A stretch of DNA of 6,141 nt, from NCBI GenBank assembly GCA_028709505.1, contig JAQVWW010000089.1, positions 1 to 6,141 of the forward strand. Direction: 5' to 3'. Shown piece after piece: positions 1 to 5,705 of this stretch (positions within the stretch are counted from its first letter, which is position 1; each line of letters starts with the position of its first letter). A program made the translations under genes and the position numbers. Source of the DNA: Eubacteriales bacterium. GTDB lineage: Bacteria; Bacillota; Clostridia; Christensenellales; UMGS416. The notes beneath the pieces are model-generated. The model was not told the origin of the DNA and did not search any database. It worked only from the letters and a program-made list of their open reading frames with translations.

Positions 1-28
1 AATGCGCGCCCGCCCGCCGTGGGACAGA

Positions 29-70
29 TAAGAAAATAAAAAGCCGGTACCGTTTATCCGTACCGGCTTT
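29..70 (-). terminator. Intrinsic terminator of the VOC-like gene
   Basis: A perfect 11-bp stem pairs 40-50 (AAAGCCGGTAC) with 60-70 (GTACCGGCTTT) around a 9-nt loop. Read on the minus strand, the stem is followed by a T-rich tract (TTTTTATTTTCTT), whereas on the plus strand only three T follow. It begins 21 bp past the stop codon of the minus-strand VOC-like gene, so it should end that transcript. Positions 1-28 show nothing recognisable. Confidence 0.85.
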
Positions 71-91
71 GGCTATCGCGTTCTCCCAGCG

Positions 92-469
92 CTACGTGCG
101 CAGCCACCAGCAGACACCGTATTTGTCCGTCACAAGCGTGCCCACCGGCGCCCAGGGGTAGGTATCTATCGAGTGATACAGGCTTTCGGGAACCAAAACG
201 TCATACGCCTTGCGCAAATCGTCTTGGTTATCGAACTGAAATTCGCAGCACATGGCATTTTCCACCACCTTTACCACTTTGCCGCCGGGCGCTAACAGTA
301 CCCGAAGCCCATGGATTTCGATGACGATGTGGATGTCGCCGCCCGGCGCGGCAAGCTCGGAGATTTTTTTGGCGCCGAAGGCTTGCCGATATCAATCAAA
401 AGCTTCCAGCCTTTGGGTGTTTGTACTGCCAACGTTAAATGCCATGGAAAATTTCGGATATGCTGACAT
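92..469 (-). pseudogene. VOC/PhnB-like (glyoxalase-fold) protein, interrupted by an in-frame TGA
   Basis: Read through one stop, the minus strand from ATG 469-467 to TAG 94-92 gives a continuous 125-codon frame that looks like a complete small vicinal-oxygen-chelate protein of the PhnB-like type. The N-terminal part contains the family helix (residues 21-31, LEAFD-stop-YRQAFGAK) and the C-terminus has the typical ending GTLVTDKYGVCWWL (about residues 109-122). Codon 26 is TGA (392-394), where relatives usually have Phe, Tyr or Trp before the Tyr; TGG to TGA or a Phe codon change would explain it. Everything after the stop remains in frame and family-like, so the damage is a single base. VOC proteins of this type are small cytoplasmic dimers, often of unknown substrate. 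A purine-rich stretch (AGGATAGGGG) lies 10-20 nt before the ATG. A possible -10 (GATAAT, minus strand 505-500) lacks a good -35. The 61-residue piece from 277 could at most be a remnant product. A sequencing error is a real alternative to a pseudogene. Confidence 0.8.
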
Positions 470-591
470 AGCCGCGCGCCCCCTATCCTAGCGGTAACGA
501 TTATCTGATAGGCACCATGATGTTGCAGCGCCGGGACGCGTTCAACAACGTGTTTATAACAAGCGCGGCCGCGCCTTCGATGCTCGCCATT

Positions 592-633
592 AAAAAAGCG
601 CTGAAACCAACAATATGGTTTCAGCGCTTTTTT
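592..633. terminator. Bidirectional intrinsic terminator
   Basis: A perfect 17-bp inverted repeat pairs 592-608 (six A, then GCGCTGAAACC) with 617-633 (GGTTTCAGCGC, then six T) around the 8-nt loop AACAATAT. Because the arms end in A6 and T6, it has a U-run after a strong stem on either strand. Its obvious client is the minus-strand LCP gene, whose stop is about 120 bp away. It would also stop plus-strand transcripts coming from the VOC-gene side. The rest of 470-591 shows no gene. Confidence 0.9.
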
Positions 634-643
634 CTTGTGTTGC

Positions 644-659
644 TGCGCTCTAAGGCGCA
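644..659. repeat. Small hairpin between terminator and palindrome array
   Basis: TGCGC (644-648) and GCGCA (655-659) form a 5-bp perfect stem with a 6-nt loop. It lies in the 3' untranslated region of the minus-strand LCP transcript, between the palindrome array and the terminator. It may be chance in G+C-rich DNA. Confidence 0.35.
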
Positions 660-681
660 CTGGTCTGCATGTCCTTGGTAG

Positions 682-741
682 GCCATAAGTGGCTTATGGC
701 GGGCCATAACCGGGTTATGGCAGGCCATAATGGGTTATGGT
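682..741. repeat. Three tandem 21-bp palindromes (GCCATAA / TTATGGC)
   Basis: Three units start at 682, 703 and 724, exactly 21 bp apart. Each is a near-perfect inverted repeat: GCCATAAG-TGG-CTTATGGC (682-700), GCCATAAC-CGG-GTTATGGC (703-721) and GCCATAAT-GG-GTTATGGT (724-741). The innermost stem position differs between units (G/C, C/G, T/G) yet still pairs, with T/G pairing only as a wobble. The outer G/T of unit 3 is likewise a wobble on the plus strand. A 21-bp period equals about two helical turns, so six alternating half-sites would lie on one face of the DNA. The array sits 13 bp past the stop of the LCP gene, in its 3' untranslated region. It may be an RNA hairpin series, a multi-site protein binding region, or a small repetitive element. 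No other palindromic copy was noticed in the window. Confidence 0.9.
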
Positions 742-754
742 ACAGGGCCGCGCC

Positions 755-2335
755 TTATTCCTTCATGCGTACCTGGCCGTCCTCATAGATGGAAACCTTC
801 CAGTCCATGTTGTAGCCGGCGGCCTTCAGGGCTGGCGTGAACAGCTCTTCTATCTCTTCTCGGCAGGCAATCATCTTGTTGGCGGCGTCGGAGCTGACGG
901 CGCCTTTGCCTTTCATGGTGTTGTTGGACGTCTTGACCAGCGCCTTGGCGGCAGCGAACTGCTCTTCCAGCACCAGCGCCGTCTCGGCAGGGATTTTGCG
1001 GTTTTCGCCCAGCGCCGCGTCCTTTTTCAGCAGCGGCTCAATGCGTTCGATGTAGGCCTCGGTGACATACGTGGCCCACTCCAGCTTGGCGTAGTTGACC
1101 GTATACTCGCGCCGCTGGGCCGCATCCACGTTGTAGACGTCTTTAATGATCTGCACACGCTTGCTCTGATCGGTGCACACGTAGCCAAAGCCGTAGATGT
1201 TGGCATAGGTGCCGCTCATCGTGCGCATCTGGATATTGGCCGAATCCAGCTTCTTGCCAAACACAGCCATGGCGGCCAGCTGGTTGAGGTTCAGGTTCGT
1301 GTACACTTTGCCCTGCATCGACAGCAGCAGCTCGGGCACATCGAATATCTGCGTAGAGCGCTGCAGCTTTTCAAATACCGTCAGCAGCATCTTCTTTTGC
1401 CGGTTGACGCGGTTTAAGTCGCCGGGGTCTTCCATGTTCTTGCGGGCGCGGCAGTAATCCAGCACCTGCTGGCCGTCCAAATGCTGATAGCCCACATCCA
1501 GCGTGCGCCCCTGTATTTTGATGGGCACGTCCACGTAAAAGTCGACGCCGCCGATGGCGTCGGTCAGCTCTTTGACCACCGGCATTGTCACGCCGATGTA
1601 ATAATCGACGGGCACGCCGCCCAGCACCCATTCGACGCTGTCGCAGACGTTCATAAAGCCGTCGTTGTTGATGCCGCCGCCCAGCGTCAGCGAGAAGTTC
1701 AGCTTATACTTGCCTTCGGCGTTGGCAATCTTGGCGTAGGTATCGCGGGGGACCGATATCATATCCACCTTTTTTTCGTCGAAGTTCATGGCCAGCACCA
1801 TCATGACGTCGGAGTTAAAGTTCTTATTGACGTACTCCTTTGTGTTGCCGTCACGCTCTTCGGCGTAGTCTACGCCCACCAGCAGTACGTTTACGATGTT
1901 TTTCATCGTAGACGTGTCGGCCAGCTGCTCCATCTGCTGCAGCGCGTTGCCGCCGTCGTCTTCCACATCGGCGTCGGGCCCCAACGTTTTGCGCGGCGTG
2001 GGCGTGGGTTCCGGCGTGGCGGTGGGGGGCGGGGTGTTTTGGTTCTGGGCGAACAGCGAGCCGGGACGGTTAAAAATGTTGTTTAAATTGATTGCCAGCG
2101 CCACCGCCGCAACGCACAGCACGCCGGCCAAACCCAGCACAATCCACTTGACAAAAGGCTTGCGCGGGCCTTTGCCGCCGGGGCCGGCCGGGCCGGAACG
2201 CTTTTTGGTGGTCCGCGGCGCTGACTCCGACCGGGCGACGTCCGCAGCCGTATCGGCCGAAGGTTCGGGCGATACCGGGATAGACTCCTTGTCAAACGCG
2301 TCGTTGGGTTGTCCGGGCTGGTATTCGTTGCTCAT
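755..2335 (-). CDS. LytR-CpsA-Psr (LCP) family cell-wall glycopolymer transferase
   Basis: This 526-residue membrane protein belongs to the LCP family. These enzymes act on the outer face of the membrane and move lipid-linked, phosphate-containing glycopolymers (teichoic acids, capsule) onto peptidoglycan. Residues 1-60 are a Pro/Ser/Lys-rich cytoplasmic tail, about 64-84 is a single membrane segment, and 101-118 is a Thr/Pro-rich linker. The LCP domain spans about 147-335: LLVGVD (151-156), NSDVMMVL (174-181), SVPRD with Arg197 and Asp198, a GGVDFYVDVP segment (272-281), YCRARK with Arg296 and Arg298, and DLNRVNRQ (306-313). These are the positions expected to bind the polyprenyl pyrophosphate head group and metal. 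Asn174 stands where many relatives have Arg (RSD). Residues 340-526 form a long, mostly helical C-terminal extension that is not the usual LytR_C domain. The start is supported by AAAGGAT 8 nt upstream (2350-2344). The gene is monocistronic, with its own promoter and terminator. The acceptor polymer cannot be told from sequence. Confidence 0.93.
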   Translation of the reverse strand: MSNEYQPGQPNDAFDKESIPVSPEPSADTAADVARSESAPRTTKKRSGPAGPGGKGPRKPFVKWIVLGLAGVLCVAAVALAINLNNIFNRPGSLFAQNQNTPPPTATPEPTPTPRKTLGPDADVEDDGGNALQQMEQLADTSTMKNIVNVLLVGVDYAEERDGNTKEYVNKNFNSDVMMVLAMNFDEKKVDMISVPRDTYAKIANAEGKYKLNFSLTLGGGINNDGFMNVCDSVEWVLGGVPVDYYIGVTMPVVKELTDAIGGVDFYVDVPIKIQGRTLDVGYQHLDGQQVLDYCRARKNMEDPGDLNRVNRQKKMLLTVFEKLQRSTQIFDVPELLLSMQGKVYTNLNLNQLAAMAVFGKKLDSANIQMRTMSGTYANIYGFGYVCTDQSKRVQIIKDVYNVDAAQRREYTVNYAKLEWATYVTEAYIERIEPLLKKDAALGENRKIPAETALVLEEQFAAAKALVKTSNNTMKGKGAVSSDAANKMIACREEIEELFTPALKAAGYNMDWKVSIYEDGQVRMKE

Positions 2336-2374
2336 GCGGCACCATCCTTTTTCTGATTAAATTCATTCCCAATT

Positions 2375-2383
2375 ATTATACCA
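2375..2383 (-). promoter_or_regulatory. Extended -10 promoter of the LCP gene
   Basis: On the minus strand, TGG-TATAAT (2383-2375) is a perfect -10 hexamer with a TGn extension. No good -35 lies 16-18 bp upstream, which extended -10 promoters tolerate. The predicted start near 2368 would give a leader of about 33 nt that contains the ribosome binding site at 2350-2344. Confidence 0.7.
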
Positions 2384-2423
2384 CCATAGAAAAATTTTCT
2401 TGTTACGAATTTATGAAATCTTC

Positions 2424-2484
2424 GGGCCGGCGGCAAAGCCCGGCTGCGCCTTAAAAAAACCGTAAGAATTTTAGCCGGGCCGGC
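2424..2484. repeat. G+C-rich inverted and direct repeats in the divergent intergenic region
   Basis: GCCCGGCT (2438-2445) and AGCCGGGC (2473-2480) are perfect 8-bp inverted arms around a 27-bp, A/T-rich centre. GGGCCGGC also occurs twice in direct orientation, at 2424-2431 and 2477-2484. The block lies between the LCP promoter and the candidate promoter of the two-component operon. It could be a regulator site or a DNA fold, but short G+C-rich repeats arise easily by chance here. Confidence 0.5.
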
Positions 2485-2531
2485 TTCATTTTCGTCTGTT
2501 AGCATAAGCGCTGTAAGCGAAGGCAAGGATG

Positions 2532-2540
2532 TGTTACTAT
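2532..2540 (+). promoter_or_regulatory. Candidate promoter of the two-component operon
   Basis: TGT-TACTAT (2532-2540) resembles an extended -10. The nearest -35 candidates (CTGTAA or TGTAAG, around 2511-2517) are poor. The start would fall near 2547, just upstream of the ribosome binding site. The context TGTTACTATGGG is nearly the same as TGTTAGTATGGG at 5597-5608, which also lies in a promoter candidate. A pair of short near-repeats upstream (CTGTTAGC 2496-2503, CTGTAAGC 2511-2518) might bind a regulator, with weak support. Confidence 0.4.
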
Positions 2541-2553
2541 GGGGGAAAAGCAT

Positions 2554-2560
2554 AAGGAGG
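2554..2560 (+). promoter_or_regulatory. Ribosome binding site that fixes the response-regulator start
   Basis: AAGGAGG at 2554-2560 is an ideal Shine-Dalgarno sequence placed 8 nt before ATG 2569. An in-frame ATG at 2539 would put this site inside the coding region and add ten residues before the receiver domain. It has no comparable site of its own, so 2569 is the start. Confidence 0.9.
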
Positions 2561-2568
2561 ACAGGGGC

Positions 2569-3254
2569 ATGCGGGTGCTGGTCTGCGACGACGATAAGGA
2601 TATTGTAAAGGCCATCGAGATCTATTTACGCAACGATGGCTACGACGTGTCCTGCGCCGGCGACGGCCGCGAAGCGCTGCAGGTGCTGGAAAAACAGGAT
2701 ATCCATCTGATCATCATGGACATCATGATGAACGGCATGGACGGCATCACGGCGGTGCGCCGCCTGCGGGAGCGGTATAACATACCGGTCATTCTGCTGT
2801 CGGCCAAGTCCGAGGATCTGGACAAGATAGAGGGCCTGTCCGTCGGCGCAGACGATTACGTCACAAAGCCCTTTAACCCGATGGTGCTGCTGGCGCGGGT
2901 GCGTTCGCAGCTGCGGCGCTACACCAGCCTGGGCGGCATGGAAATCCATCAGAATGTGTTCCGTACCGGTGCGCTGGAGGTGGACGACGAGTGCAAGCAG
3001 GTACGGTTGGACGGGCAGGAAATTAAGCTTACCCCCATGAATACGGCATTTTGGCCTTCTTAACCGAGAACGCCGGACGAGTGTTCTCCATCGATCGCAT
3101 CTACGAGGCGGTGTGGAAGGAGCCGGGCCTGGGCATGACCAACACGGTGACGGTGCACATCCGCCGCATCCGCGAGAAGATCGAGGCCGATCCGAAGGAA
3201 CCAAAATATTTAAAGGTGGTGTGGGGTGTTGGATACAAAATCGAGAAAATATAG
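2569..3254 (+). pseudogene. OmpR/PhoB-family response regulator, broken by a one-base frameshift
   Basis: With one base restored, this is a normal 228-residue OmpR/PhoB-type transcription factor. The receiver domain (1-120) starts MRVLVCDDDKD, with acidic residues Asp8 and Asp9, phosphoacceptor Asp51 (in IIMDIMM), Ser78 and Lys100 (VTKPF). The winged helix covers about 130-228 and includes the recognition-helix region NTVTVHIRRIREKI and the ending VVWGVGYKIEKI. In the sequence as given, the frame leaves the family after KLTP (codons 153-156) and stops at 3061-3063, giving a 164-residue receiver-only product. The winged helix continues at once in the next frame (EYGILAFLTENAGRVFS). The missing base is either one C of the CCCCC run at 3032-3036 (restoring LTPHEYGIL) or a G after 3039 (restoring LTPMEYGIL). 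An error in the sequence or a real mutation fits best. The partner kinase is intact, which argues that the pair is or was recently functional. DNA targets are unknown; the shared divergent region is an obvious candidate. Confidence 0.88.
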
Positions 3255-5406
3255 CTGGCAATACCACGTGGCGTTTAAGCTGCTGGCCGTGGCGCTGTGC
3301 GTGGCCGGCGCCGTAGTGGCGGCGCTGCAGCTGGGCGGCATGCTGACCGGGACGACAGGGATATGGCAGCCGGAAATGCTGCTGGCGCCCGAGGACTATG
3401 CCCAAAGCAACGAATACCGGTGGCAGGGGGAAGGGCTCTATCGTGCCCTGGAGACCAGGGAGCGGCTGCAAAGCGAGGATGCCATCGCGTCGGGGCAGTC
3501 CAGCATCCAGCGCTTTACCGAGGAAAAAACCGCGGCCCAGAGCGTGCTGACCAACCAGCTTGATCAGGCCCAGGCCTATCTGGACGAACAGCTTGCCATG
3601 CTGGAAACCTATGACGACGAATACCAGGAGGCCACCCAGCTGCGCATAAACCAGGCGCAGCAGGAGTATGAAAATCAGGCGGCGGCGCTGAACCTGGAGT
3701 ACGAGCAGGACATGGCCGCGCTGCGGCAGCGGCTGATTGCCGAAGACATGCAGGAATATGGCGGGGCGCTGACCAGTCTTGCCGACTTTGAGCAGCAAGG
3801 ATGGCGCTATGCCGTGTGCCGGGTACAAATAGTGCCCGACGGGGTGGAGGCCTGGGCCAGCCGGCAGCCTGAAGTGGCAAATGCCGCCCAGCGCAGGACA
3901 TTTACGTTAAGCAATGGGACGTACGCGGTGCTGGGTATGGAGCAGGGTGCCTATGAACAGGCGGCCCAGGCGTATGCGTCCCAGCGCGACGCCATGCTAA
4001 GCAATGCGCGGGCGCTGAGCGTGGCCGGTCTTTTTTGCCTGGCCGGCGTGGCCTGGCTGGCCTATGCCGCCGGGCGCAGAGTAGACCAGGACGGCGTCGT
4101 GCTGACATTATGGGATAAGCCGTATCAGGACGTCATGCTGGCACTGACGGTATTGGTCAACCTGCTGGGCATAGCAGGCGTGGCGGGGCTTAGCTGGCGC
4201 ATCCAATCTGGCGGGGTCAGCCCGGGCGTGCTGCGCGGGTTATGCGTGGCGCTCTCGGCGGCGGTGGTGTTATGGGACGTGTGGGCGTGGACGGCGCTGT
4301 GCAAGCGCGTCAAGCGCGGCGAGCTGCTGCGCCATACGCTGGTGGTACAGAGCGTATGCTGGGCCATCCGCATGGTCAAGCGCCTGGCCGGCTATACCCG
4401 CAGCCACTGGCAAAGCGTGCTGGTTATCGGCGGATATACGCTGATAACCGCCTTTATGGGTACCTTACTGGCGGCCTGGACTCCCGTTACCGTCATCCTG
4501 TGCGCACTGGGCAACGGCGCGCTCATCGGCATGGTATGGCTCTATAAAAACCACCAGATGGCCCAGCTGGTGGCCGCCAGCCAAGGGCTGCGCCAGGGCA
4601 CGCCGCTGCAGAGCTTGTCCACCGGAGATAAGCTGATGGACGAGGTGGGCCGCAATATGGGCCTCATGTCCCAGGGCCTGCGCCAGGCGGTGGAGCGCGA
4701 GGTCAAGGCCGAGCGGCTGCGCACCGAGCTGGTTACCAACGTCTCCCACGACCTAAAGACGCCGCTGACGTCCATCCTAACCTATGTGGACTTGCTCAAG
4801 CGCGAGGGGCTGCAGTCGGATCAGGCGCCGGCGTATCTGGACGTGCTGGATCAAAAGAGCCAGCGGTTAAAGCAGATGACCGAGGATCTGTTCGAGGCGG
4901 CCAAAGCCACCACCGGCAACCTGCCCTGCGAGATGGCCAGGGTGGACGTGGCGGCGCTGATCTCCCAGGGCATGGGCGAGCTGGACGACAAGATTGCCCA
5001 GTCGGGGCTGGAGTTCAGGCTCAAGCTGCCGGCGGAGCCTCTTTACGCGCTGGCCGACGGCAAGCTGCTGTGGCGGGTGATGGAGAACCTGTTCTCCAAC
5101 GCCTTTAAGTACACGCAGCCCAACACGCGGGTGTACCTAAGCGCGCTGCGCCGCGGCGGTGACGTCGTCATCGAGATGAAGAACATATCGGCGCTGCCGC
5201 TGGACATGCCGCCCGACGAGCTGATGGAGCGCTTCACCCGCGGCGACGCCGCCCGCGCAAGCGAAGGCTCGGGGCTGGGTCTGTCCATTGTCAGCAGCTT
5301 AACCCAGCTGCAGCAGGGGCGCTTCGTGCTGGATATCGACGGCGACCTGTTCAAGGCCCAGGTGTGGCTAAAAGCCTACGCCGACGCCGCAGAGCAGCGG
5401 CCGTAG
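3226..5406 (+). CDS. Membrane sensor histidine kinase with six membrane segments and a long extracytoplasmic coiled-coil region
   Basis: This 726-residue kinase is the partner of the preceding regulator. It starts at GTG 3226, 29 bp inside the regulator gene, after AAAGGTGG (3212-3219), so translation is probably coupled. Segment 1 is about 17-38. Residues 41-264 lie outside and include a Gln/Glu/Ala-rich stretch (about 95-172) that looks like a coiled coil. Further segments are near 265-282, 303-325, 336-357, 397-418 and 419-440, and Arg/Lys-rich loops (358-370, 382-395) fit a cytoplasmic C-terminus. The HisKA domain has phosphoacceptor His508 in NVSHDLKTPLTS. The ATPase domain has the N box (ENLFSNAFKYT, 620-630), LMERFTRGD (666-674) and the G2 box GSGLGLS (681-687). 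The usual G1 Asp-X-Gly-X-Gly is absent: KNISALPLD (652-660) stands in its place. I recall the same pattern in other Bacillota kinases ending in an RFxRGD/GSGLGLS block, so this looks like a subfamily trait, not damage. The signal sensed is unknown; an envelope cue is inferred. Confidence 0.93.
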   Translation: MLDTKSRKYSWQYHVAFKLLAVALCVAGAVVAALQLGGMLTGTTGIWQPEMLLAPEDYAQSNEYRWQGEGLYRALETRERLQSEDAIASGQSSIQRFTEEKTAAQSVLTNQLDQAQAYLDEQLAMLETYDDEYQEATQLRINQAQQEYENQAAALNLEYEQDMAALRQRLIAEDMQEYGGALTSLADFEQQGWRYAVCRVQIVPDGVEAWASRQPEVANAAQRRTFTLSNGTYAVLGMEQGAYEQAAQAYASQRDAMLSNARALSVAGLFCLAGVAWLAYAAGRRVDQDGVVLTLWDKPYQDVMLALTVLVNLLGIAGVAGLSWRIQSGGVSPGVLRGLCVALSAAVVLWDVWAWTALCKRVKRGELLRHTLVVQSVCWAIRMVKRLAGYTRSHWQSVLVIGGYTLITAFMGTLLAAWTPVTVILCALGNGALIGMVWLYKNHQMAQLVAASQGLRQGTPLQSLSTGDKLMDEVGRNMGLMSQGLRQAVEREVKAERLRTELVTNVSHDLKTPLTSILTYVDLLKREGLQSDQAPAYLDVLDQKSQRLKQMTEDLFEAAKATTGNLPCEMARVDVAALISQGMGELDDKIAQSGLEFRLKLPAEPLYALADGKLLWRVMENLFSNAFKYTQPNTRVYLSALRRGGDVVIEMKNISALPLDMPPDELMERFTRGDAARASEGSGLGLSIVSSLTQLQQGRFVLDIDGDLFKAQVWLKAYADAAEQRP

Positions 5407-5534
5407 CGCGGCGGCGGGGTTATCAAACAGTCTCCTTAGTGTGGCATATGCGCGGCAGAAAAAAGATTTTCTCTTAGCCGGCGGCAGGTGCGGACGTATC
5501 GAAAAACAATCAATTTTGCCGTTTGAATCGGATT

Positions 5535-5577
5535 GCCCCTCGTACCTGCGGCCTGCCAGGGGTACGAGGGGCTTTTT
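5535..5577 (+). terminator. Intrinsic terminator of the two-component operon
   Basis: GCCCCTCGTACC (5535-5546) and GGTACGAGGGGC (5561-5572) form a perfect 12-bp stem with a 14-nt loop, followed by five T (5573-5577). It ends transcripts from the kinase gene, whose stop is about 130 bp upstream. It is one-directional, as no T-run follows on the other strand. Positions 5407-5534 show no gene or clear signal. Confidence 0.92.
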
Positions 5578-5605
5578 GACAACAATACCCCGCCTTTGTT
5601 AGTAT
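5576..5605 (+). promoter_or_regulatory. Promoter candidate overlapping the operon terminator
   Basis: A perfect -35 (TTGACA, 5576-5581) is 18 bp from TAGTAT (5600-5605), which carries a TGn extension (5597-5599). The -35 uses the last bases of the terminator T-run. The predicted start near 5612 would give a leader of about 200 nt before the TIGR04076-like gene. The -10 lies in the loop of the next hairpin (5587-5614). Confidence 0.55.
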
Positions 5606-5617
5606 GGGCGGGGTTTT
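5587..5617 (+). terminator. Possible second, weaker terminator or DNA palindrome
   Basis: ACCCCGCC (5587-5594) and GGCGGGGT (5607-5614) form an 8-bp perfect stem with a 12-nt loop, and four T occupy 5614-5617. It could back up the stronger terminator just upstream. Its arms straddle the -10 of the promoter candidate at 5576-5605, so it might instead be an operator-type palindrome. Confidence 0.45.
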
Positions 5618-5668
5618 GCTGTGGCAAAATTTGGGCAAAACATAGAGGGGACGCCGCCGTTTTTTTGG

Positions 5669-5696
5669 TGAACATATGTTCTTCATATGTTATAAT
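5669..5696 (+). promoter_or_regulatory. Extended -10 promoter upstream of the TIGR04076-like gene
   Basis: TATAAT (5691-5696) is preceded directly by TGT (5688-5690), a perfect extended -10. TGAACA (5669-5674) matches the -35 consensus at four of six positions, with a 16-bp spacer. Transcription should begin near 5703 and run into the TIGR04076-like gene. The spacer is filled by an inverted repeat, so the promoter is probably regulated. Confidence 0.7.
5671..5691. promoter_or_regulatory. Operator-like 8-5-8 inverted repeat inside the promoter
   Basis: AACATATG (5671-5678) and CATATGTT (5684-5691) are perfect inverted arms with the 5-bp centre TTCTT. The left ten bases, AACATATGTT, are also palindromic by themselves, and CATATGTT recurs 11 bp later. 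The dyad overlaps the -35 and reaches the first base of the -10, where a bound dimer would block RNA polymerase. Small winged-helix repressors such as ArsR/SmtB or MarR types often use ACATATG-like sites, but the regulator is not in this window. Confidence 0.65.
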
Positions 5697-5705
5697 TATT
5701 AAAAA

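Noticed and set aside
392..394. Reading TGA as Trp (alternative genetic code) or selenocysteine
   Set aside because: TGG is used for Trp throughout, the TIGR04076-like gene ends with TGA just before a good ribosome binding site, and no adjacent selenocysteine-type hairpin or expected catalytic position was seen.
292..660. 122-residue minus-strand open frame covering the start of the VOC-like gene
   Set aside because: It runs through the bidirectional terminator and is a different frame from the family-like one, which continues across the TGA to the end of the gene.
682..741. CRISPR array
   Set aside because: The units are 21 bp, adjoin with no unique spacers, and no cas genes are present.
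737..2086. Long plus-strand open frames opposite the LCP gene (737-1417 and 1481-2086)
   Set aside because: They are antisense shadows, rich in Val, His, Gly and Arg, with no family features and no ribosome binding sites noted.
2496..2519. Direct repeats CTGTTAGC / CTGTAAGC and TAAGCG as response-regulator sites
   Set aside because: Their spacings (15 and 9 bp) do not fit the usual 10-11 bp period of OmpR-type tandem sites, and the matches are short.
2539..2568. Upstream ATG at 2539 as the start of the response regulator
   Set aside because: It would place the ideal AAGGAGG (2554-2560) inside the gene and add ten residues not expected before the receiver domain; ATG 2569 has that site at perfect spacing.
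2626..3828. 400-residue minus-strand open frame opposite the regulator and kinase
   Set aside because: It is low-complexity and rich in Arg, His and Leu, as expected from the antisense of G+C-rich coding DNA; the plus-strand products are clearly conserved.
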